Below, piece after piece: positions 38,695-50,200 of a stretch of 64,000 nt of DNA (position 1 is the first letter of the stretch; every line of letters starts with the position of its first letter). The notes under the pieces were generated by a model that had not been told where the DNA came from, did not search any database, and saw only the letters and a program-made list of their open reading frames with translations. The position numbers and the translations under genes are program-made. The DNA comes from Irpex lacteus. Its lineage: Eukaryota > Basidiomycota > Agaricomycetes > Polyporales > Irpicaceae. The stretch is taken from NCBI GenBank assembly GCA_001986395.2, contig MQVO02000016.1:124001-188000 (forward strand), written 5' to 3'.

Positions 38695-40137
38695 TCATCC
38701 TGTGACGCTCCTGACAACGCGTTTCCAGACTTTCTTCAGTGTTCCCCGTCTTTTGACTTTCGTGGGAGCTGGCGAGTCTACGACGGTAGTCTCGACACCA
38801 GTCTCAGCAACCCCTTTGACTTCGCGAGCTTCAACCTCCGCTATCGTAGCTAGCTCCATCTCAGTGAAGGACCGAGGAGACTCGACATGCTCCATATGTT
38901 CATAATTGATCATGTCGATGGTAACGTCGTTGATCCTCAACTCCAGCGTGCTCGTCGACTTCCCTTCCTCGGCGTACCCATGGGGCAACGGAAGTTCCCC
39001 ATCCGTCGTACTCGACATTCGACTGATCGACCTCGTCTCCGTCAAGATACTGTCCGTATCCGTTATGGACGATCCCAAGGAGCTAGACGAGGCGTTCGAA
39101 TCGCCTCTGAAGAGTGGGCGGGGAGGCTGCATCTCGGCGTCCTCAGCAAGGCGCTTCGCCGTCTCACTGGCTGGATGGACGCTCCTCAGACTTCGCGTGC
39201 TCTGTTTGCCCTTGAGACCGCGCACGTCCGACGCGCTCATGCGTGATGAGAGACTCGCCGTCGACCGACGTCGAGCCTCCTTCACCGAGACCGGCATGAC
39301 GACGCCGTCTGCCTTGAGGCTGAGCCGAGAGAACCGAGGCGCCGAGGCACTGGTCATCCAGTTCTCCTCAGGGTTCCGGGAGGTGTTGGGAAGCTGAGAT
39401 GGAAGGAGGCTTGTTCTTCGGGCGACTTTGACGGGGTCGGACGTTGGCATGGTGGGAGAGGTGGACCGTCTGGGATGATGACTTTGTCGATGAGTATGCA
39501 TGTCGGTGGGCGTCGATGGCTCGGTAACTGAACGTTTCACCGCTCCACGCGCCCATTGAGGGAGTTGAGGTACGGGCGGCGCATCCTCTTGACTATGTGA
39601 ATGCGAAGACGAGGACGAGGCCCGTCGTGGCTGAGGTGTAGAATCCGACTGCGCAGGAGGTGCCTGAAATGACTTCCTCTTGAATCCAAGCGAAAGCCGC
39701 CTTATGCGAGAGGACATCGATCCGTCTGGTGCTGGCTCAGTCCGGGTATGTGGTTCAGGCGCAGACAGAGCATGACCAGATGACGAGCACTCGGATGTTG
39801 GGGAAGTGACCTCGGTGGCTGCAGTCTCTGCTGTAACATCTCCTGTGAACGCCTCCCTTGAAGCTGCTAATTTCTTCTCTGCCTCGGACACAGCGAGGAT
39901 ACCATCTTGTGTCAGTGCAAGCGATGGACCTGCGAGAGGAGAAGAGCGCAGAGGACGAGCTTCGCGTCGGGTAGGTAGGAATTGTGTAGTATGTCTGCGG
40001 GTGTTTAGCGGTGGAGGAGCTGGCGAGGAATGCCCAGTGTCGGCGTAGTTTGGTGTTATCGTCGCAGCGCGCCTAGATGCGGGAATGTCGGGGAAGATGC
40101 TTCTTGGCATGTGGGTGCTCGACGTTGAGGCGTCCAT
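38695..40137 (-). CDS. Ser/Pro-rich hypothetical protein with basic C-terminal tail
   Basis: A single uninterrupted frame of about 480 residues from the ATG at 40137 (MDASTSSTHMPRSIF); the frame also runs to an ATG at 40284, but that added segment lacks Ser-rich character and may be 5' UTR. The protein is low-complexity: Ser, Pro, Thr and Arg-rich with many RRxS and SP sites typical of phosphorylated, disordered regulators (RRLSLGFKRKSF, RRTSLLPSQLP, RFSRLSLKADG, RRRSTASLSSRM). A short acidic, more hydrophobic segment (LELRINDVTIDMINYEHMEH) precedes the tail KRRGTLKKVWKRVVRSVTG, which could form an amphipathic, membrane-binding helix. I do not recognise a domain. The intron-free frame is unusual here, but the composition fits a real gene. 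Confidence 0.72.
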   Translation of the reverse strand: MDASTSSTHMPRSIFPDIPASRRAATITPNYADTGHSSPAPPPLNTRRHTTQFLPTRREARPLRSSPLAGPSLALTQDGILAVSEAEKKLAASREAFTGDVTAETAATEVTSPTSECSSSGHALSAPEPHTRTEPAPDGSMSSRIRRLSLGFKRKSFQAPPAQSDSTPQPRRASSSSSHSHSQEDAPPVPQLPQWARGAVKRSVTEPSTPTDMHTHRQSHHPRRSTSPTMPTSDPVKVARRTSLLPSQLPNTSRNPEENWMTSASAPRFSRLSLKADGVVMPVSVKEARRRSTASLSSRMSASDVRGLKGKQSTRSLRSVHPASETAKRLAEDAEMQPPRPLFRGDSNASSSSLGSSITDTDSILTETRSISRMSSTTDGELPLPHGYAEEGKSTSTLELRINDVTIDMINYEHMEHVESPRSFTEMELATIAEVEAREVKGVAETGVETTVVDSPAPTKVKRRGTLKKVWKRVVRSVTG

Positions 40138-40574
40138 GGTCGCTGTGTTCGGGATGGTGGTCGTTGTGCTAGAACATGTTGTTGCTGGAGATAGATGGCC
40201 GCTGCACGAGACAAGGCGGCGAGCGTCAGAGAATATTGCACTAACGCCAAGATGCGGGCAAAAAAAGGCGTCACATAAATACACCAGGCTGCGATAAGGC
40301 TTAGCATCGCCGACGCCGGCCCCAATAATAAATTCAGGGTTCGGATATTCTGACTTACCTGGTAATACATCCCGACAGTCGGAATTAATCAGCTCGACGC
40401 TGCCAGCGACGGCGACCAGGCGAGTGTGGTCGACTTGCGACTACACTTGTAGTCGTGGTCCAACTGAGATGGTGGTCGTAGGACGCGAAGTGGACAGGTT
40501 GCGCTCAGACCCGAACGACTCCCGCCATCGCTCGCTTTGGGCAATGCGCCATCTCTCTACCCCCAACCACATCC
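40138..40574. promoter_or_regulatory. Divergent promoter region
   Basis: 437 bp between the start of the Ser-rich gene (minus) and the ABC1-kinase gene (plus); both promoters must lie here. No distinct TATA box noted. Confidence 0.4.
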
Positions 40575-43048
40575 ATGCTTGCTCTCGGATGTCGCGGAAT
40601 ACGTCCTAGCCTCCGTGCAAACGTACGTGTAGCCCCACGGCAGACAAAACGATGCCAGTCGACAAATAATGCACCCCGTCCGACATTCCCGCACGCCTCG
40701 AAATCAGGGCGCACAAGTCTTGTTCTTCCCGCAGCCACCCTAGTTGTTGGTGGCGCAGCCTATGTCGCGTATGAGAATTCCAAGCCGTTTCGTCATGCCT
40801 CACTGGCGGTAGTGCGATGTTCGAGGATAGCAGGTGCGTCCTGGTGCGAGCGGGCGTAATTCAAGTTTGCAGTCGTTCCGCTCGACTCATGTCCGTGTCA
40901 TTTCCCAGCTGCCGCCATACTCGGCGCGATAGACTACAAGTGGACCTTTGCCCAGTCGTACAAGTCGCCAGAGGAGAGTGAACGAGCAACGAGCGAATGT
41001 CACAAGCGAAGTGCGAAGAGAGTGCTGAGAGCGTTGCTGGCCAACGGAGGTACGTCTTGCTCGTCCTCCCTCCTATAACGACGGTCGTCTCACGCGTATA
41101 TTAGGAGTGTTCATCAAACTCGGCCAGCATATGGCTGCGCTGTGAGTAGGCCCGATGGCACGCGCACACGACACGGCTGATCCAAATTCAGAGTAGTACT
41201 TCCACAGGAATGGAGAGACACGATGCGTCCACTGCAAGATAGATGTGACCCCTCGTCCCTCGATGACATAGAGCAGATGTTCTTGTCGGATGAGGGGCAG
41301 TCGCTCAGGGATATGTTTGAGGAGTTCAACCCGGAGCCCATTGGTGTTGCAAGTCTGGCGCAGGTTCATACTGGGATCTTGAAGGGCACGGGTCAGGAGG
41401 TAGCAATTAAGGTGCGCGTATTTCACATGCTGTTGCATTGGTACGATGCTCAGCATGCTTTCAGTTGCAACATCCTCACATTCAAGAATTCTGCAACATA
41501 GACATGGACATGGTCGAATTCTCACTGGGTATGATCCTTTTGGTCTTTGTGACATCTAATGCTAATGACCTTCCAGGATGGATCAAGCACTGGTTCCCCG
41601 AATTTGAACTGACATGGCTTGGTGGCGAGATGCGAGAGAACCTACCAAAAGAGATAGATTTCACTCACGAGGCCGGGAACGCTCGTCGAGCTGAGGAAGA
41701 CTTCAAGAACCTCCGCACTTCGCTATATATTCGTACGTTGACGTTCTTCTATGCGTCCTGGAACAAGTATTCAAACCTTCACTATAGCTAAAGTCATTGA
41801 GGCGAAAAAGCGTATTCTTATCATGGAGTTCATTAAAGGCGGGCGACCAGACGACCTGCAATACCTTGCCGATCACAATATCGACCGCAACGCCGTCTCG
41901 TTAGAGCTTGCACGCATTTTCGCACAGATGGTACACCTGAACGGATTCTTCCACGCTGTAGGTCCAAGAATCCCCATCACACCTTTTATTCGCTAACACA
42001 CATCCAGGATCCTCATCCTGGTTCGTTTCGCGACACACCTCACGACATCATATACTAACCCCTCGTAGGAAACTTGCTGATTCGACCGGCTGGCCCTCAT
42101 TCTAGATCGCCATACAACTTTGACGTCGTACTCCTAGACCACGGACTCTATTTCGACTTGGACGATGACTTGCGAATAAACTATAGCAAGTTCTGGCTCT
42201 CGCTAATCGCCCCGCCTTCGACGAAGACAGGCCAAGAGAGGCGGAAGTATGCTAAACTAGTCGGAAACATAGATGATGAGCTGTATCCTGTTTTCGAAGC
42301 TGCCATCACCGGTGAGCCATTCTTCATTCTAACCCCTACGTCGCTTGTCGTATTGAATGATGTTTAGGTCGTGCTTTGCTCGACGAATCTCCCGACGATT
42401 TACCACGAGCGGAAGGTGGAGAGTTTAAGCGAGGCAGGAGCATGATTGACCTGGAGAAGCAAACATCCGCAGAGGTCGAAGCTATCCAGAAGGCAGTCAT
42501 GCAGCGCGAGGGCCTCATACTGGACATCCTAACCGTCCTGCGGAGGATACCGAGGAGAGTGTTGATGGTGCTCAAGCTGAACGATTTGACGAGGAGTCTT
42601 GATCACGTGCTTGCGACCACTCATTCTGGCGTACGTATTCCATTTTTATGCATTGATGTCTGGTTCAGATGAACGTGGTTGTTGATCTTTGGGGTGATAG
42701 ATCCGCGTGTTCCTCGTCACGGCGAAGTATTGCGCGCGTGCGGTATGGGAAGATGAACGTCGTCGGTTGCTAGCGTCCTTGTCCACCAAAACGCTATTCT
42801 CATTCCTCGTTGGATACGTACAAGGTCTATGGTAAGTACCGCGCCATCCTTGGTCATCCTTGTATCGTTGCTGATCCGCAAGTGTCTCCATTTATAGGCG
42901 ATTTGAGTCCACGTATAGACCAATCATTCTTACGGAGACTTGGATGGACTTCCAGGCTCAGATGGTGATCCTCAGAGCCTGGGTGAGGGGACTCGTCCTC
43001 GTGGGAGGGTTTGCTGGAGCACATCAGGCTGCTGCAGGATTGGCTTAG
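40575..43048 (+). CDS. Mitochondrial ABC1/ADCK (UbiB) atypical kinase
   Basis: Member of the UbiB protein kinase-like family, nearest to the ADCK1/yeast Mcp2 group linked to mitochondrial lipid and coenzyme Q distribution. The N terminus is Arg-rich (MLALGCRGIRPSLRANVRVA), fitting a mitochondrial presequence, followed by a membrane segment (LVLPAATLVVGGAAYVAY). Family signature in order: GGVFIKLGQHMAAL (KxGQ motif), IGVASLAQVHTGIL (Ala-rich nucleotide loop), EVAIK (lysine), KEIDFTHEAGNA, ILIMEFIKGG, then FFHADPHPGNLLI, assembled across two introns at about 41.96-42.07 kb (catalytic Asp and Asn), and VVLLDHGLY (metal Asp in place of DFG). C-terminal end GGFAGAHQAAAGLA, stop at 43046-43048. About ten short introns. 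Confidence 0.91.
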
Positions 43049-43163
43049 GATACTTATGGTAATACAGTAGATATATAATACATCATTCAGCGAGTGAGAA
43101 CAGAGTAAAGCAACGATAGCTAGATAGCAAAACTTTGGAGAGTTACGGTGATGGTTTCTTCCT

Positions 43164-43872
43164 CTACTTCTTGGCTTTGGCGAACATAGTGTCGATGATG
43201 TCAGCGTTGTCCTTGAGGACGTTCCACTGCGGTGCTAGTTAGTATCGACTGCGGACTTTTGACCAAAGAGCATACCTGTTCGGCAGACAGAGATATTCCC
43301 TTCTTTCCAGGCCTGAGATCTCCACTGCCTGCATCGTAATATTCGCGAATATTTAGGAATACAGCGCCTACGTATCTCATACGTAAGTGGGAGGGTTGAA
43401 TGTAGACAAGCGTGCTGTACCGACCTTTGAACGAGCTCACAGTTGCGCGTCGTTTCTTCCCTAGTTCCAAGTACTTGTTGCCTGTCTCGTCTGTTTGTAA
43501 CGACCCAACCTCTGTGTCATCGGCTTTCGCAGCTTTCTTGGACGACTAGACATCCAGGTTTAGGAATATAATGCAGAGCTGTTGCTTGGACCACTTACGG
43601 AAGGTTTGTCGGCCTTTTTCTTCTTAAGCGGTCGCTCCTCTTCCTCCTCATCCTCTTCGTCGTCGACTGAGGGTATTTTGGGTTTCTTGACAGTGATGTT
43701 ACGCTGTAGATGCGTGAGAACGCGTGAACACGAGCCTAAACGAACCTCTTACCTTTGGTCTCTGCTTGCCAGGGGACTTGGTGGCCTTGCTGGGTTTAGT
43801 CTCCTCCTCCGACGCTGAGGACATCACCGCCTCTTCCTCATCACTAGTAACTGCCTCCTTGCGTTTACCCAT
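43164..43872 (-). CDS. sub1: Transcriptional coactivator PC4/Sub1
   Basis: Single-stranded DNA-binding coactivator of RNA polymerase II, also active in DNA repair. Starts MGKRKEAVTSDEEEAV at 43872; an acidic/Ser and Lys-rich N-terminal half (SVDDEEDEEEEERPLKKKK) split by introns; then the PC4 domain across three exons: YLELGKKRRATVSSFKG, AVFLNIREYYDAGSGDLRPG with KKGISLSAEQ, and WNVLKDNADIIDTMFAKAKK. The R-R-A-TV-S-FKG and VNIREYY-like core are the ssDNA-binding beta sheet. Stop at 43164. Four introns. It shares a 345-bp divergent upstream region with TOM1 and ends 115 bp from the ABC1-kinase stop. Confidence 0.92.
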
Positions 43873-44217
43873 GTTCGAATTTCAAGAAAATACGCGTCGA
43901 GAAGATGAAGGTTCGTGCCAGAATGAGGCAGATCGGTTCGACGCGTCCAGTCCAATTATTACGTGACAGGCGTCTACTTGTATAGGCAGTGACGTTGCGT
44001 CACAAGGCCTGATTAGCGCCTGAATATACCGTGGGAAAACAGACGCGACCAGGACTTGTCGTAAGTGCTTGTCAGCGTTTGCGCAAAGCTTGGACCGTCT
44101 CTCTCATCTTCCTCCAACATCCAGCGTCCAACGCCTGCTCGATCCCAGCTGAACGAGGTGGATCAAGAGCTGGATAGACTCGTTCAAGGTCTCTCTGCGG
44201 CACCCGTGTCGTGGAAT
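43873..44217. promoter_or_regulatory. Divergent promoter region of SUB1 and TOM1
   Basis: 345 bp between the two start codons. It must contain both promoters. An open frame from 44065 overlaps the TOM1 start but is likely leader sequence. Confidence 0.45.
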
Positions 44218-47200
44218 ATGAGAATCGTACACAAACCGAGGCGCACGGTGCCTCTGGTGCGTACCCACACACGACTGCTTTCGCGCGAGCGTTTTATTGA
44301 TCGCGTCTTGCTCGCCAGATTGCACCTGTGGCGGACCTCGTAAATAAAATTGCTGACACGCCAAACGAAGAACTGCCCCAGGTTCTCGCCGAAATCGATG
44401 TCTGGAAATGGCCGCGTTCAGACTTGAATGCCTGGATCAAGGTTCTGAACAAGTTCGATGCTATCATGGAAGATATCATCCGCGAATATGCTGTCGATAC
44501 GCTGCAGCGAACACCCTTCTCTGCCTTCCACAAGAAGCTCCTGAGCGAGATTCTCAGGTTCGAGAGGCTGCTCTTGGAGAACTCGACGAATCGCAAGACG
44601 TATAGTTCATACGACGTAAGCTCAATTTCCTTCTGTTTTAGTATTGCAGGTTTCTAAACTTGTTTCCAGCGTCTTAATGCTCTCATGACTACCTCCGATC
44701 TTGACATCCTCATCAATACCCTCAACTTGCTGCTGCGACCGGCTCAGCAGTACTCCGCACAGCCGAACGTTTCCACCGCTCTCGGCTGAGCACATCACGA
44801 CTATCATCTCTGGTCAAGCGTTGGCCGAACCTACACGACTTCGACCTCCCTCTTACTGCGCTTTGCAGCAGTAGCGAGAGCTCAAAGGTCGACGAGCTGA
44901 AAAATGAAGCTCGCGAGGTCGTTTTCACCTTTTATCAAAAGGACGGTGCTCCAATCGAAAAGAAGGAAGAGAAACCAGCGAGCACTACTGTTGAGGAAGA
45001 CGTCTTCAGTGCCCCGGCACCTCCTCAAACTCCAAAGAAAGGCGGCGCTGAGTCAGCGCAGACATCGTCGTCCTCATCATCCGGTCCCGTCTCTGTTCAC
45101 ATTGACTCGACAACATTGGAATCGAAGGATACCATGGAAATATGGGCAGACGCCATCGAAACCTATCGAGTCCCTGATGATGAGAAGTTCGAACTTCTCT
45201 GCCGGATCCGTTCGGCCCAGGTCCTCACTCCATCCCATGCAGCCGATCGCGAGAAGCTGCTCTTAATCCGCCTGCTTTCGATCGCACTGTTCTGCCATAC
45301 ACATCTGGAACAAGTCGCTTTCAACAACCTCTTCTTGTACGAGCCCGATATCGTCATGCACATCGCAGAGCTTCTGCAACTGGACCGAGGAGTCGATGTG
45401 CAGATGCAAACAGCTGCTATCTATGCTCTCGATGCCATAGGACGTTATAGATCCAAGATTCAAGATGTCCTTGCCGCCGTCAACGCTGGGGTGAACCACG
45501 GCGTCCTGATGGCACTTCTACGCAAGACCATAGGAGAGCTTTCACAGGAAGACTCGACTCTTCCACAGCCGTTCGTTGAGAGTTTGCTATCTTTCGTCAC
45601 ATATATTGCAGCCCATGCTTCCGGCGGCAATATGGTCGTTAGTGCCGGCTTGGTCCCTCTATTGGTTCAGGTCATCGACATTCGTCATCCTAATCGGCTG
45701 TATGCGTTGTCGAAGACTATGCAGCTGCTGGACAACGTCCTGTACGGCTATACGAACGCCTTCCAGCTCTTCGTGAACGCTCGTGGTGTAGAAGTCCTCG
45801 TCAGTAGAATTGAGGTAAGCAGTTTCATTGAAAGTTCGAGGATGTTGGCTGATGGCGTATGCAGTACGAGGTCGGTCTTGGTCTGGAGGAGCATGGTGGC
45901 GACAAGCCCGCCTCAGAGATAGCAGTTCCTCATGGTACGTCCGCCGAACAAATTTGCTTGGAAATTTGCTCAAGTGTGTCCCTACAGGCAAGGTCTCTGT
46001 GAACCGAGGTGCTGCGCTCAAGCATATCCTACGTTCTATGCATCGCATGATGCAGTCCTCTGGGACTAGTGAGGGACTTCGCGGTCTGCTCGACTCTACT
46101 CTGCTCAAATCGTCGAAGACGATTATGGAGAACAGAACGGTCTTTGGACCCAACTCCCTTGCTATTGGTGAGTATTACCTTGAGAAATGTTCACACGTAT
46201 AGCTGACGCAGAATGAAATATTTAGCCATCAACATCATGGCTACCTTCGTGCACAATGAGCCCACCTGTCTCGGAGTTATTCAAGAAGCAGGTTTACCGG
46301 AGGTTTTATTCAACGTCATCGAAGCAGGACTTGAGCCTGTCATCGAGGTAAGGTTGATTGGCAGATGATGTCTGTGCCCTGTCTGAAATCTACTTCCAGG
46401 TGATACAAGCCGTCCCGAACGCACTCGGCGCCCTTTGCCTCAACCAGACGGGCCAGGATCAGCTCACCGCTCGCAAGAACATCATTCCTTCTCTATTCGC
46501 GATTTTCACCTCCGAGAAGCACCAACGTGTGCTTCAGGAGAAGGAGAACTCTGTCATCATCGGCACGACGGTAGAGGAGCTTATTCGTCATCATCCTGCT
46601 CTCAAGGAAGCAGTCCTCGAGTCGATCAAGGCAACCATGACTAAGATCGAGGAACTAGGTAATGCGTTCGTCATTCCAGACGAGCACAAAGAGTGGTATT
46701 CCGTACAGGCTGTTGAGACTGTAGAACCTGTTTCTGCACCAGCGGGCGACACTGACGTAGAGATGGCACCCGCTTCGAGCTCTGAAGCCCCGGCTTCTGC
46801 TGTCGCTCCTGATGCTGGAGAGGGTCCTCAGTTAGTGGAGGATTTTTCAAAGCAACACGAGAATGTGGTCGTATCCTATCTGGACTCATTCAACAAGGTG
46901 CGTAATTCAAAGTACATGATCAATAGTGCTTTGCTGACGGCCCCTCAATTAGTTCCTCGAAGGATACTTCCAGCATGTGCCTCACTGCCGAGACTTTGTT
47001 GCTAACACGGATGGCTTAGAGCGTTTTGCGCGTCTTACCGCCCTCCCATGCATCCCATACGACTTCCCGAATAGTGTTGCCTCCGACTCTCTCGTGCAGG
47101 TTGTGCGTACTATGGTCGAAGCTGCGACGAGCGAAACCCTTGCATTCGTCATCAAGATGGTGACCGACTCTTTGGAAGAGACTAAGGACCTCCGTGATGA

Positions 47201-50200
47201 CGACTCAGGGGAATCTAAGCTCTCTGCATTGGCAAACGCCAGTGGTAGGTAGCTTGGGTTATTCGCTGAGATCGTGCTAACTTCGCTACCTTTCTAGCCG
47301 CCGATCTCCCTGCCGCCAACGACAAGTTCCGCAAGCTGGTGACTCTTCATGTGCGAGTGATGCTTCTGTCAGATATCCTTGCTACAGCAGGGTACGCACA
47401 AGGTCGTGCAACTGTTACTCTTCTGCAGGCTCTCTGTGGGCCTTCTGCCAACAACGTCCTTCTATCGCTCGGTAGCCTGCATAGGTCTTGCCTTTGGGAG
47501 AATATCGTTTTGAAGAGCGATGAGACGCCAGAAACATTGGCTACTCCCCGGGAGCCTCATACCGTCCTACCTGCCGTCGAAGCCCAGAACGTCTTGCCGT
47601 CCGCCGAACCTTCAGCAGCGTCTTCCAGAGTGGCTACGCCTCTCCCCGCAACGGGCGCGGCGAATGGTGCACAAGAGGCTGAATCGTCATCGCCTACGCC
47701 GAAGCCTGAATCAAGCTCGTCGAAGGCTAAGGATCCGAAGGAAAGTAACATCAGAGCGCTCAAGCATCTTGCTAGCCAACTACCCTATGCTTTGGCTCCA
47801 TTCTACCAATGTAAGGACCGCTCTTTCCCCAGGCGTTACTAGTGGTGCTGACCGAAATTGGTAGCTATTGCAAGATTGTTCCAGACACGTCGTACCGCAG
47901 ACCAAGCGCAAAAACAGAAGATCTCGGAGGCAGCGTCTATCCTGGCTGAAGTGCTGCTGAAGCACCTTTCTTTGAGGACGACAGGTGAGTACGTGCTATA
48001 GTCTGTACGAGCAACATACTGAAATATTACTTCAAGATGATAAGCGATCGCTATATGCATACTACACGATGATGCTAGGATTGTGCAACATTCTCCTTAT
48101 TGAGGGTACGTTGCACTTTTTATTGCGAGATATTGGTTACTCAACTATGCACAGAGCGTTCGCAGTCGAAGGTCCTCAACACGGTCCTTGTTCTCTCTTT
48201 CTTCCGAAAGTCTGGCTTGGAGGCTATCGTCTCTGTCTGCAGGAGTCTTGTCGAGACAATCAAGGAGACTTCTGCGATTCCCGTAGAAGAGCGGTCAGAA
48301 ACTGCTAACCAGGAGTTGATTCACGCTCATGGCGCCCTCAAGATTGCATTGCATCTCCTTTTACCCATCGTCACCTTCAGGTGTACTCTGGAGTCTGCAC
48401 AAACGGCCACGCTTGCTACCTCTGGCAAGAAAGACACGGATCCAGACTACTTCGAGTCCCACTCGTTCGTCATCCGTATGCGTCTGGCTGTCGTTCCGCT
48501 GGTCAAAGAACTCTGGGAGGCGCCTTGGCTGCTCTCTGCACCGCTTAGCGTCAGCAAGTCGACGATTCAGATTGTCCTTGAGCTTCTTAATACCGACCAT
48601 GAAGACCACAAGGACGCTGCTCCAGAGATTGCGCCCATCGGTGGTGGTTTACCGAGGACCATAGGACCCGACGAGAACCGTATTCAGCAGCTCACAGATA
48701 TGGGCTTCCCTCGGGGTGCTGCGGAGCGTGCTTTGATTAGGACGCGTAATAACATCAACGCTGCTACCGAGCTCCTTCTCGCTCAGCCGTTGCTGTTCAA
48801 TGACCCAGCTCCACCACCAGTGCCTGCGCCAGCTCCCGTTCCTGAGGAGCCAGCAGTTGTAGAAGCCCCAGCCGAAGCTGCCGCGCAGGATCCAGTAGAG
48901 CCTGCCGCAGAACCTGCTGCTGAGGCAGCTGAAGAGTCCATTGAAGAGTCCGCACCTGAGCCCGAGCCATCATCGAGTGAAGCTCCTGTCGCTACGGAGC
49001 CGGAGCCCGCCAGCACACCAATCGTTACTAAGTCATCGGAGGAGTGGTTGGAGGAGCTTAAGGCAGCGCGCGAGCCTCTCAAGGAAAATCTCGGTGCTCG
49101 AGCTTTGGCATTGGTAGACGAACATCACTCTCTCGTCTTCGATGTTCAGAAAGTATTCGTTGGGCCCTCGACACCCTTCCGCGATCAGAGCGTGCGCCTC
49201 CTCATTGAGGACATCAAGAAGTTCTCTACGGCAGCATATGACCTTCAAGAAGAACCTATGGCTGTTCGTTGCCGTCTACTAGCCCTTGTACTGAACGACC
49301 CTGCGTCTCCTATGGCTTCACTCTCTGAGTCTGAGTCCAAGAGTCTCATGGAGGTACTGATGGCTGTACTTCTCTCTAATCCCCTCGATGCTGGTCAACC
49401 CGTCGTGCCGAAGTGGCTCGGCTCCCACTTGCTAGTCACGGAGGCCTTGCTGTTGTTTGGAGAGGAGCCTCGGTCGGTCACGCTTCCAAAGGAAGATGAG
49501 CCTCTTCCCGAGGTTCAACTCTTTACTGGACCCCCTCATCTGGAAGCCCGCTCTCGCATTTTCGACTTCTGTTTGCGCCTGATCTCCATGCCTACACTGC
49601 CACGGGATGAACTATTAGCTGCTCTTCGGCTCTTTGTTCTCCTCACGCGGGATCATGTCATCGCTGCTGATTTCGTGAAGAAGGATGGTGTAGCATTGCT
49701 GTTCAAGTTACTGAAGGCATCGTCTTCGGATACTAATGGCGCGCAGCCTTATATCGCTGCTATCCTTCGGCACATTGTAGAGGATGCTGATACCCTTCAG
49801 CGCATCATGCACCAGGAGATTAAGACGTTCTTCTCTAATCCACGCCACCGCAACGTTGATGTGGTCAGCTTCACCCGTAGCTGCAGCTCAATGGCATTAC
49901 GTAGTCCTACGACGTTCATCAAGACAGCGAGCGAGTTGAGCCAGCTTTCGCTGCCGTACAGTCATGTCAAAATTATCAGTCTCAAACCCGGACAAAAGCA
50001 GTCGGAAGGAGGTACCGCAACTGAGGAGAAGGGTGCAGAGATGGAAGTCGATCAAGCACAGCCGACCCGTTCCATACAGCCTTCCGACTCGCTGGACTCC
50101 CTCGTACACTTCCTTATCGGAGAGCTCATGACGGCCGCCAGAGGAGACTCTCAAGACTCCGCCGCTCCAGCACCTGCTACGACATCCTCTTCAACGGAGA

